Source: Pseudomonas sp. Irchel 3E13
GTDB lineage: Bacteria > Pseudomonadota > Gammaproteobacteria > Pseudomonadales > Pseudomonadaceae
Assembly: GCF_900187455.1 (NCBI RefSeq)
Contig: NZ_FYDX01000004.1
Span: 372,001-436,000, forward strand
Reading direction: 5' to 3'
DNA: 64,000 nt
Below, one piece after another: positions 7,526 through 16,139 of this stretch. The notes below the pieces were generated by a model that searched no databases, was not told where the DNA came from, and saw nothing but the letters and a program-made list of their open reading frames with translations. Position 1 is the first letter of the stretch, and each line of letters opens with the position of its first letter. The translations under genes were made by a program, and so were the position numbers.

Positions 7526-8923
7526 ATGTCCCGCTTGAGCCTGCTGGCCCTCGCCCTCGCCACCTGCCTCGGCCACGCCGTTGCCGACCCGCTGCCCCAC
7601 TCCCCCGGCGCGCCCTATGCCGCCAGCGGCCTGGCCGACCGGATCGTGCTGACTCCCGGCGCCAACCCGGCGCGGGAAATGGCCGTGACCTTCCGTACCG
7701 ACACCCGCCAGGACGTCAGCCAGTTGCAACTGGCGCCGGCGCTGGACGGCCCGCAACTGGAGAAACGCGCCCGCCTGCTGGAAGGCAACAGCCAGGCGCT
7801 GGACACCGAGAACGGCGCGGCGCTCTACCACCAGATTCGCCTGACCGACCTGCAACCGGACAGCGCCTATGCCTATCGGGTCAAGGGCGCCGAGGGCTGG
7901 AGCGAGTGGCTGCAGTTCCGCACCGCCGCCGAAGGCTTCAAGCCGTTCCGTTTCATCTACCTCGGCGACACCCAGAACGACATCCTGTCCATCGCCTCGC
8001 GCAGCGTCCGCCAGGCCCTGCACGCCACCGCCAGCCCGGCGCTGGTGGTGCATGCCGGCGACCTCACCTCGCAGCGCGACGACCTGGTGCATGACGATGA
8101 ATGGGGCGAATGGAACCAGGCCGGTGGCTTTCACTACGCCGGCGTCCCGCAGGTGGTGGCCGCCGGTAACCACGAGTACCTCGACAGCCTCAACCCCGAC
8201 GGCAGCGAAGGCCGCACCCTCGGCCCGCACTGGGCCAAACAGTTCGCCCTGCCGAACAACGGCGTGGCCGGGCTGGAAAGCACCACCTACGTCACCGACT
8301 ACCAGGGCGTGCGCTTTATCGTCCTCGACGGCACCGCCGCCCTCGACCTGAACACCCTCGACCAGCAAAGCCAGTGGCTGGAACAGCGCCTCAAGGAAAG
8401 CAAGGCGCGCTGGAAGGTGGTGGTCACCCATCAACCGATCTTCACCTGCGCCCGGCCGCAAGACACCGAACCGCTGAAAGCCGCGTGGAAACCGCTGTTC
8501 GAACGCTATTCGGTGGACCTCGTGCTGCAAGGCCACGACCACTGCTACAGCCGCCTGAGCAACGAAAACGGTCGCGCCGCGGCGAAACAGGCACGCGCCG
8601 CCGGCAAGGTGCAGGGGCCGGTGTACATGGTCTCGGTGGCCGGTTCGAAGATGTACGGCGTCAACGACCGCGCACGTAAACAGCCGGACCGCAGCGCCGA
8701 GGAAACCCAGCTCTACCAGACCGTCGAAGTCGGCGCCTCGCGCCTGGAAGTGCGCAGCTTCACCGCCAGCGGGCGGCTGTATGACGCCTTCGACCTGACC
8801 CGCGACAAGCAGGGCCGCAACCGCCTGAGCGAGCCGGCCAGACAACTGCCGGCGGAGCGCTTCTGCAACGGCGCACAAGGCCCGGACCAATTGCCGTGCA
8901 AGTCGCGGGACAAGAGTCTGTAA
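7526..8923 (+). CDS. Exported purple-acid-type metallophosphatase
   Basis: A 465-residue protein with a signal peptide (about 1-20), an N-terminal fibronectin-III-like domain (about 35-135) and a calcineurin-type metallophosphoesterase domain with all five metal-binding blocks: LGDTQ (146-150), AGDL (177-180), GNHE (214-217), THQP (301-304) and GHDHCYS (336-342). This is the purple acid phosphatase arrangement, whose known members release phosphate from phosphomonoesters at the cell surface or in the periplasm. The ATG at 7526 follows AAGGA; the longer frame adds 14 residues that spoil the signal peptide. It is transcribed away from the phytase operon, with its own PHO box. It could finish dephosphorylating lower inositol phosphates, although that substrate is an inference. 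Confidence 0.9.
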   Translation: MSRLSLLALALATCLGHAVADPLPHSPGAPYAASGLADRIVLTPGANPAREMAVTFRTDTRQDVSQLQLAPALDGPQLEKRARLLEGNSQALDTENGAALYHQIRLTDLQPDSAYAYRVKGAEGWSEWLQFRTAAEGFKPFRFIYLGDTQNDILSIASRSVRQALHATASPALVVHAGDLTSQRDDLVHDDEWGEWNQAGGFHYAGVPQVVAAGNHEYLDSLNPDGSEGRTLGPHWAKQFALPNNGVAGLESTTYVTDYQGVRFIVLDGTAALDLNTLDQQSQWLEQRLKESKARWKVVVTHQPIFTCARPQDTEPLKAAWKPLFERYSVDLVLQGHDHCYSRLSNENGRAAAKQARAAGKVQGPVYMVSVAGSKMYGVNDRARKQPDRSAEETQLYQTVEVGASRLEVRSFTASGRLYDAFDLTRDKQGRNRLSEPARQLPAERFCNGAQGPDQLPCKSRDKSL

Positions 8924-8976
8924 CAGCGTTGTGATATCGGTCGGGCACGCTGGGCGGGCCCGGCCCGGAGACCTTC

Positions 8977-9897
8977 ATGAAATCACTGCTGAAACTGCAC
9001 ACCCTCACCTTCGTCGGCCTCGCCGTCGCGGCCAACCTCGGCCTGCAGCTTTACCTGGCCTTCGGCGAGGTAAAACCGTGGGACCAGATCAACTGGATGG
9101 ACGTGATCGGCGAAGGCGGCTCGGGACTGATCTGGCTGATCTGGCTGGTGATGCTGATGCGCAGCCGCCCCGCCGGGCGGGTCACCCGCATGCTCGCCGT
9201 GGGCATGGCTTGCGTATGTTTTTCCTGGTGGATGGACGTGCTCGACGAGTTCATCCGCCTGGCTCCCGGCGCGGTCTGGGACAACTGGCTGGAAACCGCG
9301 CCGATGCCGGTGGGCCTGGTGCTGGTGACCTTCGGCATCTATCACCTGCATCAGGAACAACAGGCGATCAACGCGCAGATGAGCAAACGCGAGGGGCTGT
9401 TTCGCGAGCATTTGCTGTTCGACAAACTCACCCCGCTGGGCGGCGCCCAGTACCTGCGCCAGCACGTGCAACGGGCGCTGGAGCAGGCCGGTCGCGAGGA
9501 ACAGCCTCTGTCGCTGGTGGTGCTGGATATCGACGATTTCAGCGCGGTGAACCTGCTCCACGGCGAAGCCGAGGGCGATCACCTGCTGCAAGTGCTGGCG
9601 CAACTGCTGCTGCTCAACCTGCGCCAGCAAGACGTGCTGTGCCGCCTGGCCGGCGACCGCTTCGTGGTGGTGATGCCCAACACCGGCGAAACCCAGGCGC
9701 GTTGGCTGGCCGATGAGCTGCAACAAGCGGTGGCGAGCCTGGCCCACAAGACCCGCCGCCACGGCGAGCGCCTGCACCTGCGCGCCAGTGTGGCGGTGGC
9801 CATGGCTTATGAAGACGATGTGGAAAGCCTGCTCAAACGGGTCAACCTGGGCATTGCCAAAGCCAAGCGGCAGACGCCGCGCAAGGGGGCGGCATGA
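8977..9897 (+). CDS. Membrane protein with degenerate GGDEF domain and intact I-site
   Basis: A 306-residue protein: four membrane segments (about 9-30, 45-61, 72-89, 109-124) and then a GGDEF-fold domain (about 145-300). The active-site signature is AGDRF (225-229) instead of GG(D/E)EF, which in known proteins usually abolishes diguanylate cyclase activity. The inhibitory-site motif RQQD (216-219) stands at the canonical five-residue distance, so binding of c-di-GMP may be kept. The stop codon overlaps the ATG of the AraC gene by 4 nt, showing co-translation. It is probably a c-di-GMP sensor rather than a synthase, but this needs biochemical proof. Confidence 0.85.
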   Translation: MKSLLKLHTLTFVGLAVAANLGLQLYLAFGEVKPWDQINWMDVIGEGGSGLIWLIWLVMLMRSRPAGRVTRMLAVGMACVCFSWWMDVLDEFIRLAPGAVWDNWLETAPMPVGLVLVTFGIYHLHQEQQAINAQMSKREGLFREHLLFDKLTPLGGAQYLRQHVQRALEQAGREEQPLSLVVLDIDDFSAVNLLHGEAEGDHLLQVLAQLLLLNLRQQDVLCRLAGDRFVVVMPNTGETQARWLADELQQAVASLAHKTRRHGERLHLRASVAVAMAYEDDVESLLKRVNLGIAKAKRQTPRKGAA

Positions 9898-10913
9898 GCG
9901 GCTACGAGCGTGACCAGCGCTTTATCGTCGGCCACTTCCAGCCCGCGGCGCTGATCGACCTGGCGCTGTCCCGGGGTATCGACAGCCACCGCCTGCTGCG
10001 CGGTTGCGAAGTGTTCTACGAGGACATCAGCCAGGGCCGGGCGAAGTTCAGCCAGGAGCAATTCCTGACCCTGATCGACAACGCCCGGCGCCTGCTGGAT
10101 GCCGACGACAGCGCCTTCCTGTTCGGCCAGCGCCTGCTTCCCGGTCATTACGGCGAAGCCAGCCAGACCCTGCTGCACGCCCGCGACCTGTACCAGGCGC
10201 TGGAAAACCTCTGCGAATTCCACAGCCTGCTCAGCCCGTTGCTGACGCCGCGGCTGTTGCTGGAAGAACACTATCTGCACCTGTACTGGCAGGACGGTTG
10301 CGGTGCCGGCAACCAAGGGCAGTTTCTCGGCGAAGCCTGCCTGAGCGCGGTGCTGGCGATGAGTCGACGGCTGACTGGCGAACACCTGCCGTGGCGCATC
10401 CAGTGCGCCTGGAGCGAACCGCGGCATATCGAACAGTACTGGGTGTACCTCGGCGAAGAGGTGCGTTTCGATGCGCAACTGACGTTGTTGTCACTGCCGC
10501 GCGAATACCTGCATCGGCCACTGCCCGACGTCGCCACCACCCCGGGGCTGGTGGCGCGCCAAGCCTGCCTGGAGCAACTGGCTGCGCTGGAGGGCGGCGC
10601 GAGCTTTCTCGACCGCCTGTACGATCACCTGCACAGCCATATCCACGAACCGATCAACCTTGATCGCGTGGCGGCGGCGTTCGGCATGAGCCCCACCACC
10701 CTCAAGCGCAAACTGCACAAGCACGGCACCCATTTCCAGCAGCAACTGGACCTGGTGCGCCGGCATGTGGCGTTGTACCTGTACCAGATGAAGGGCTATA
10801 CCAACGAAGAGGTGTGCAACTACCTGAGGTTCAGCGACACCACCAATTTCCGGCGCTCGTTCAAGCGCTGGACGGGATTGACGCCGAGCGGGTTGGCGCG
10901 GTGGTTTGGGTGA
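9894..10913 (+). CDS. AraC-family transcriptional regulator
   Basis: A 339-residue regulator with an N-terminal ligand-binding domain of the OruR/ArgR-like type (about 15-210) and a C-terminal double helix-turn-helix (about 235-335): INLDRVAAAFGMSPTTLKRK, then NEEVCNYLRFSDTTNFRRSF and the family's closing GLTPSGLARWFG. The start overlaps the preceding GGDEF-type gene (ATGA), so the two proteins are made together and may act together. Targets cannot be read from the sequence; the phosphatase and phytase genes upstream are one possibility. Confidence 0.92.
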   Translation: MSGYERDQRFIVGHFQPAALIDLALSRGIDSHRLLRGCEVFYEDISQGRAKFSQEQFLTLIDNARRLLDADDSAFLFGQRLLPGHYGEASQTLLHARDLYQALENLCEFHSLLSPLLTPRLLLEEHYLHLYWQDGCGAGNQGQFLGEACLSAVLAMSRRLTGEHLPWRIQCAWSEPRHIEQYWVYLGEEVRFDAQLTLLSLPREYLHRPLPDVATTPGLVARQACLEQLAALEGGASFLDRLYDHLHSHIHEPINLDRVAAAFGMSPTTLKRKLHKHGTHFQQQLDLVRRHVALYLYQMKGYTNEEVCNYLRFSDTTNFRRSFKRWTGLTPSGLARWFG

Positions 10914-11034
10914 CGGCGGATCAGGCTGCCTCATCGTTCCTTGCAGGACTGCTCGACGAAGAACCCTGGACAGCACGCCCCCCGACAACTCGTAAGACCA
11001 GGCCTCGAAGGTGAAGCTTTCTCCGGTCAGCCGA

Positions 11035-11532
11035 TCATGCAAGCCCCTCCTGACCATGAACCACAATATCCAGCCCCTCACCCACCGCAGGCGCCTGGAA
11101 ATGCCGGGTGATCAGCTCGAATTCAGCATCGGTGGCTGCAAAGTCGTGCTCGCCATGCGCATTGCGCGCATGCAGGCGGGTGCGGCAGGTGGCGTCGTCC
11201 TGTTCGAGGTAGTGCAAGGTGTGATGGACGCCCGCTGTCCGCGCCAGGCTCAGCAACCAACTGCGGTCAGCGACGGTGTTGGCGGGAAAATCCAGAACCA
11301 CCGTGACACCCGTCCGCAACAGGTCGATGACCAGCGGCCCCAGTACCGCGCGAATCCGTCGGGCGCGGTCGAGGTAGTCGGTTACCGAACGGATCTCGTC
11401 GGGATACAAACGCGAAAGCCAGTGATCTTCGCTGATCAGCAGCGCGCTGTGCTCTGCCACGAGGTGTTTGGCGAGGGTGGATTTGCCAGAGGCGATCTTG
11501 CCGCACAGTAGGTGAAGGTGCGTCGAGGACAT
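11035..11532 (-). CDS. P-loop ATP-binding protein, kinase-like (AAA_33 type)
   Basis: A 165-residue protein with a Walker A motif GKIASGKST (11-19) and a conserved LLISEDHW segment, as in the small nucleoside/antibiotic-kinase-like and zeta-toxin-like P-loop families. The ATG at 11532 follows AAGGAG at 7-nt spacing; the upstream extension of the frame runs antisense to the yfcF terminator region and is not credible. The substrate is unknown. No antitoxin-like partner is adjacent, so a toxin role is unlikely. Confidence 0.85.
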   Translation of the reverse strand: MSSTHLHLLCGKIASGKSTLAKHLVAEHSALLISEDHWLSRLYPDEIRSVTDYLDRARRIRAVLGPLVIDLLRTGVTVVLDFPANTVADRSWLLSLARTAGVHHTLHYLEQDDATCRTRLHARNAHGEHDFAATDAEFELITRHFQAPAVGEGLDIVVHGQEGLA

Positions 11533-11570
11533 GGGCACGGCTCCTTGTGTCGAGCCAGTGATGATGCACA

Positions 11571-11602
11571 AGGCCGGCCGGGTGGGCAAACCCGGCCGGC
11601 CT
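11571..11602 (-). terminator. Hairpin downstream of yfcF
   Basis: A perfect 12-bp stem (AGGCCGGCCGGG / CCCGGCCGGCCT) with an 8-nt loop begins 11 nt after the yfcF stop codon. No T-tract follows, so termination may be partial. Confidence 0.6.
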
Positions 11603-11612
11603 CGTTCCGGCA

Positions 11613-12245
11613 TTACAACGCCGGACGCACCTTCTGCACCCACTCCTGCACGCTCGGCCGCTGCCACTGACGCGCCGCGTACTCCTTCAGCCCAGCCGGC
11701 ACCGGGTCGCCATTGAGGATCAGGCGGTTGAGCATCACCGCCAGTTCGACATCAGCAATCGACCACTCGCCGCACAGGTATTCGGCACCTTCCGCCAGCA
11801 AGGTTTCCGCCACGTTGATCAGTTTCTTCGCCGCCGCGACGCCCTCCGGCGACAGCGGCCCGGCCTTGACGCCATAGAACACCACCAGCGTCGAACGCTC
11901 CTGGCGGATCGGCAGCAGGTCGCTGCGCAGCCACGCCTGGACTTGCCGCGCCCTCGCCCGCTGCGCGGTGTCTTTCGGGTAGACCGCGATCTGCGGATGG
12001 CGCTCTTCCAGGTACTCGGTGATGGCCGAGGACTCGGACAGGGCGAAGCCTTCGTCGATCAGCGTCGGCACGCGCTGGGTCAGCGACAGGCGGGTGTAGT
12101 CGTCCGAGAGGTTCTCGGACCAGTCGAGATCGACCAGCGCCGTTTCGAACTCAAGGCCCTTCTCCCGCAGCGTCACATAGGCGGACATGGCGTAAGGACT
12201 GGTGAAGCGGGCGTCAACGAAGAGCTGTAGCGGCGAGCGAGACAT
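11613..12245 (-). CDS. yfcF: Glutathione S-transferase, YfcF type
   Basis: A 210-residue cytosolic glutathione transferase. The N-terminal thioredoxin-like domain (about 5-82) holds FTSPYAMSAYVTLREKGL and the glutathione-contact SESSAITEYLEE; an all-helical C-terminal domain follows (about 90-205) with the WSIADVELAVMLNRL block. The wording of these blocks matches E. coli YfcF, which has glutathione transferase/peroxidase activity and a role in oxidative stress. It appears to be a single-gene unit ended by the hairpin at 11571-11602. Confidence 0.88.
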   Translation of the reverse strand: MSRSPLQLFVDARFTSPYAMSAYVTLREKGLEFETALVDLDWSENLSDDYTRLSLTQRVPTLIDEGFALSESSAITEYLEERHPQIAVYPKDTAQRARARQVQAWLRSDLLPIRQERSTLVVFYGVKAGPLSPEGVAAAKKLINVAETLLAEGAEYLCGEWSIADVELAVMLNRLILNGDPVPAGLKEYAARQWQRPSVQEWVQKVRPAL

Positions 12246-12436
12246 GACAGGAACTCCTTCTGCGATGCGCTCACGCTAGGGGGTTCGCCGGCAAAAATAA
12301 AATTCAAGATATTCATGGGGGCATTCCTCGCTGGAATGCAAGGGCGGTACAGTGCGCGCGTTGTCTGGCTCGAACGCGTTTATCAGCGTTTCAGACCGAC
12401 AACACCGGTGCTCAAACCCAACAAGGAACAGCGCGA

Positions 12437-12868
12437 ATGGACGTCGAACACAACCTGCCCCTCATCATCGCCGCAGCCCTCAGCCTGCTCGCCGCCATGC
12501 TCCATTTGGGGGTGATCATCGCCGGGCCCGCCGGTTACCGCCTGGCCGGCGCGGGGCAGCGGTTTGTTCGCGCCGCCGAGAAAGGCTATCGGTTTCCGGC
12601 CATCGTCACCCTGGGTATCGCCCTGGTTCTGGCCAGTTGGGCGGCCTACGCCCTGGCCGGCGCGGGGGTGATCGGCGCGCTGCCGCTGCTGCGGCCGGCG
12701 CTGTGCGTCATCACCCTGGTTTATCTGTTCCGCGGGTTGGTGGGGCCGTTCGTGCTGCTCAACGATGGCCGCAGCCTGCGCTTCGTCATTATCAGTTCGG
12801 CCCTCTGCACCGGCATCGGCCTGGTGCATGCCATCGGGCTGGTGCAGGTGTGGGGACAGATCAGTTAA
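12437..12868 (+). CDS. Small four-helix membrane protein, function unknown
   Basis: A 143-residue hydrophobic protein with four predicted membrane helices (about 8-30, 52-75, 80-101, 115-137). I recognise no functional motif. It is divergent from yfcF. Its TAA stop (12866-12868) directly abuts the TAG of the convergent solute-binding gene (12869-12871), with no base between them and no terminator. Confidence 0.8.
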   Translation: MDVEHNLPLIIAAALSLLAAMLHLGVIIAGPAGYRLAGAGQRFVRAAEKGYRFPAIVTLGIALVLASWAAYALAGAGVIGALPLLRPALCVITLVYLFRGLVGPFVLLNDGRSLRFVIISSALCTGIGLVHAIGLVQVWGQIS

Positions 12869-13678
12869 CTAGCGGGGTTCCTGCTGGCTCTTCCAGCGCT
12901 CCAGATTTTCCGTCACCCACTGCTCCGGCAGCGGTCCGGCAACGATTTCGCGCATTTTCTGCGCCAGCCGCGCGCGCAGTTCCGGGCGATTGCACGGCGA
13001 GTCATGGGACAGCGCCAGGTACAGCCCTTCGCTGGAAACCGGCGGGTCGAGCACCTTGAGTTTGTCTTCCATGCCCAGGGTGCGGCTCAGCGCCATGCCG
13101 GGATACTGCTCGTAGATCACGTAGTCGTTGCGCTTGAGCAGCAGTTTCTGGAAGGCCTGGCTGGCGCCGGGCACCGCTTCGAGGTTGAGGTGGTCCCTGG
13201 CGTAGTCATCGAACTGCTGACCATGGCTGTTGCTGACCAGCGTCCCGCCCTTGCGCCCCTTGAGGTCCTCCCAGGTGCGATAGACAAAGCCGTCATCCTG
13301 ACGCACCCAGACCACGCTCGGCGTGTACAGGAACGCGGGCTTGATGAAGTCCATGCTTTGCTGGCGCACTTCGGTGAGGAAATAGCCGGCCAGCAGGTCG
13401 ACACGGCCGGTGCGCGCCTCTTCCTGGGCGCGGGACCAGGGACCGGTGTAGCGGACGTCCACTTCCAGTCCCAACTCGCTGGCCACCTGCTTGAGCAGGT
13501 CGGCATTGGCGCCGATCAGTTGTCCCGGGTTGTCGGGATCACGCCAGAGATAGGGGGGATATTCGGGGTTACCCGTGGCAGTGAGGTGCTGGCACTGATC
13601 CGCGGCCATCGCGGCCGCGGACATCAGCAACAGCACCAGCGACAGCCACAAGGAGCGGCGGTATCGACGCTCGATCAT
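12869..13678 (-). CDS. Periplasmic solute-binding protein, family 3 type
   Basis: A 269-residue protein with a signal peptide (about 1-25) and the amino-acid/polar-solute-binding fold (SBP_bac_3): NPEYPPYLWRD near the N-terminus, LIGANADLLKQVASELGLEV, and GRVDLLAGYFLTEVRQQSMDF. No permease or ATPase gene is adjacent, so it is an orphan binding protein. Such orphans in Pseudomonas can serve as periplasmic sensors or work with remote transporters. The ligand is unknown. Confidence 0.85.
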   Translation of the reverse strand: MIERRYRRSLWLSLVLLLMSAAAMAADQCQHLTATGNPEYPPYLWRDPDNPGQLIGANADLLKQVASELGLEVDVRYTGPWSRAQEEARTGRVDLLAGYFLTEVRQQSMDFIKPAFLYTPSVVWVRQDDGFVYRTWEDLKGRKGGTLVSNSHGQQFDDYARDHLNLEAVPGASQAFQKLLLKRNDYVIYEQYPGMALSRTLGMEDKLKVLDPPVSSEGLYLALSHDSPCNRPELRARLAQKMREIVAGPLPEQWVTENLERWKSQQEPR

Positions 13679-13854
13679 TCACGACCCTCGGCACAGGTGA
13701 AATTCGGCGGTTTTCACAGTCTGGGCCAGATATGGCCAGATGCCAGAGTAGCAGTGTGGATCGGCGATAGATTGTCGTATGGCAACAAATGTTTCGGTGA
13801 ACCATCCTTTTGCGGGCCAGAGGGTGGCCCGCAAAATTGACCACGGCGAAGGGC

Positions 13855-16059
13855 TTAGCCCTTCAGGCCCGCCGCCTTGGCCCGTGCTGCGTGCAGTTTC
13901 TTGTAGCTGTCGATCAGGCGCAGGTGACGGTCCAGCCCTTCCAGCTTCATGCTGGTCGGCGTCAGGCCGTGGAAGCGCAGGCTGCCTTCGACCGAGGCGA
14001 TTACCGCGTCCATCCGCTCGTTGCCGAACATGCGGCGGAAATTGACTTCGTAGTCGCTCAGTTCCAGCTCGTTGTCCAGTTCCACTTCCAGCACCACGTT
14101 CAGCGCCTGGTAGAACAGGCCGCGCTCGACGGTGTTGTCGTTGAATTGCAGGAACATCTCCACCAGTTCCTTGGCGTCGTCGAACTTGCGCAAGGCGACC
14201 TGGATCAGGATCTTCAGCTCGAGAATGGTCAACTGGCCCCAGACGGTGTTGTCGTCGAACTCGACGCCGATCAGCGTCTTGATCTCGGTGTACTCGTCCA
14301 GCTCGGATTCCAGCAGGCGCTCCAGCAGCGCTTCCAGCGCGTCGTCATCGAGGTGGTGCAGGTTGAGGATGTCTTCGCGGAAGAACAGCGCCTTGTTGGT
14401 GTTGTCCCAGACCAGGTCGTCCACCGGGTAGATTTCCGAATAGCCCGGCACCAGGATGCGGCAGGCGGTGGCGCCGAGGTCGTCATACACGGCCATGTAC
14501 GCTTCCTTGCCCATGCCTTCGAGGATGCCGAACAGGGTCGCGGCTTCGTCGGCGTTGGAGTCTTCGCCCTGGCCGGAGAAGTCCCACTCGACAAATTCGA
14601 AATCGGATTTGGCACTGAAGAAGCGCCACGACACCACACCGCTGGAGTCGATGAAGTGCTCGACGAAGTTGTTCGGCTCCATCAGCGCATGGCTTTCGAA
14701 GGTCGGCTGCGGCAGGTCGTTCAGGCCCTCGAAGCTGCGGCCCTGGAGCAGTTCGGTCAGGCTGCGCTCCACCGCCACTTCGAAGCTCGGGTGGGCGCCG
14801 AACGAGGCGAACACGCCGCCGGTGCGCGGGTTCATCAGGGTCACGCACATTACCGGGAATTCACCGCCCAGCGACGCGTCCTTGACCAGCACCGGGAAGC
14901 CTTGTTCTTCCAGGCCCTGGATGCCGGCGACGATGCCCGGGTACTTGGCCAGCACCTCTTGCGGCACATCCGGCAGGGCCAGTTCGCCTTCGAGGATTTC
15001 CCGCTTCACGGCGCGCTCGAAGATTTCCGAGAGGCACTGCACCTGCGCTTCGGCCAGGGTGTTGCCGGCGCTCATGCCGTTGCTCAGGTAAAGGTTTTCG
15101 ATCAGGTTCGACGGGAAGTACACCACTTCGCCGTCGGACTGGCGCACGAACGGCAGCGAGCAGATGCCGCGCTCGATATTGCCGGAGTTGGTGTCGTAGA
15201 GATGGGTGCCCAGCAGCTCGCCGTCCGGGTTATAGATCGCGCGGGTGTAGTCGTCGAGGATTTCCTTCGGCAGCGCGTCCTTGCGGCCCGGCTGGAACCA
15301 GCGCTCGTTCGGGTAGTGGACGAATTCGGCGTTGGCGATGTCCTCGCCCCAGAACTGGTCGTTGTAGAAGAAGTTGCAGTTCAGCCGCTCGATGAACTCG
15401 CCCAGCGCCGAGGCCAGTGCACCTTCCTTGGTCGCACCCTTGCCGTTGGTGAAGCACATCGGCGATTGCGCATCGCGGATATGCAGCGACCAGACATTCG
15501 GCACGATATTGCGCCACGAGGCGATTTCGATCTTCATCCCCAGGTCAGCGAGGATGGCCGACATATTGGCGATGGTGTCTTCCAGCGGCAGGTCCTTGCC
15601 GAGAATGCGAGTGCTGCTGCCCGCCGCCGCGGCCGGCATCAACAGGGCCTGGGCATCGGCGTCGAGGTTGTCGACTTCCTCGATGATGAACTCGGGGCCG
15701 GTCTGCACCACCTTCTTCACCGTGCAGCGGTCGATGGAGCGCAGGATGCCCTGGCGGTCCTTGGCGGAAATGTCCGCCGGCAGCTCGACCTGGATCTTGA
15801 AGATCTGGTTGTAGCGGTTTTCCGGGTCGACGATGTTGTTCTGCGACAGACGAATGTTGTCGGTGGGGATATCCCGCGTCTGGCAGTACAGCTTTACGAA
15901 GTACGCCGCGCACAGCGCCGAAGACGCCAGGAAATAGTCGAACGGTCCAGGGGCCGAGCCATCGCCCTTGTAGCGGATGGGCTGGTCGGCCACCACCGTG
16001 AAGTCATCGAACTTGGCTTCGAGTCGGAGGTTGTCGAGAAAGTTGACCTTGATTTCCAT
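13855..16059 (-). CDS. ycaO: OsmC-YcaO fusion protein
   Basis: A 734-residue protein. Residues about 1-140 are OsmC-like (VADQPIRYKGDGSAPGPFDY, then SSALCAAYFVKLY with a single Cys). About 180-560 is a YcaO domain with SPMCFTNGKGATKEGALASA, GEFIERLNCNFFY and the ATP-binding SLTELLQGR region. The C-terminal 150 residues are helical and TPR-like. YcaO proteins are ATP-dependent cyclodehydratase relatives; E. coli YcaO has been linked to beta-methylthiolation of ribosomal protein S12. This fused form is common in Pseudomonas. No peptide precursor or dehydrogenase partner is adjacent, so a RiPP pathway is unlikely here. Confidence 0.9.
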   Translation of the reverse strand: MEIKVNFLDNLRLEAKFDDFTVVADQPIRYKGDGSAPGPFDYFLASSALCAAYFVKLYCQTRDIPTDNIRLSQNNIVDPENRYNQIFKIQVELPADISAKDRQGILRSIDRCTVKKVVQTGPEFIIEEVDNLDADAQALLMPAAAAGSSTRILGKDLPLEDTIANMSAILADLGMKIEIASWRNIVPNVWSLHIRDAQSPMCFTNGKGATKEGALASALGEFIERLNCNFFYNDQFWGEDIANAEFVHYPNERWFQPGRKDALPKEILDDYTRAIYNPDGELLGTHLYDTNSGNIERGICSLPFVRQSDGEVVYFPSNLIENLYLSNGMSAGNTLAEAQVQCLSEIFERAVKREILEGELALPDVPQEVLAKYPGIVAGIQGLEEQGFPVLVKDASLGGEFPVMCVTLMNPRTGGVFASFGAHPSFEVAVERSLTELLQGRSFEGLNDLPQPTFESHALMEPNNFVEHFIDSSGVVSWRFFSAKSDFEFVEWDFSGQGEDSNADEAATLFGILEGMGKEAYMAVYDDLGATACRILVPGYSEIYPVDDLVWDNTNKALFFREDILNLHHLDDDALEALLERLLESELDEYTEIKTLIGVEFDDNTVWGQLTILELKILIQVALRKFDDAKELVEMFLQFNDNTVERGLFYQALNVVLEVELDNELELSDYEVNFRRMFGNERMDAVIASVEGSLRFHGLTPTSMKLEGLDRHLRLIDSYKKLHAARAKAAGLKG

Positions 16060-16139
16060 GCGGGATTACCAGAACGGGCTAAACGAAATGGTCGCCAGTA
16101 TCCGGTTTTTTCCGCGGGAAGCCAGAGAGGATCGTCGGA

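Noticed and set aside
11035..11532. P-loop protein as a zeta-type toxin
   Set aside because: No antitoxin gene is adjacent and the motif is shared by many small kinases.
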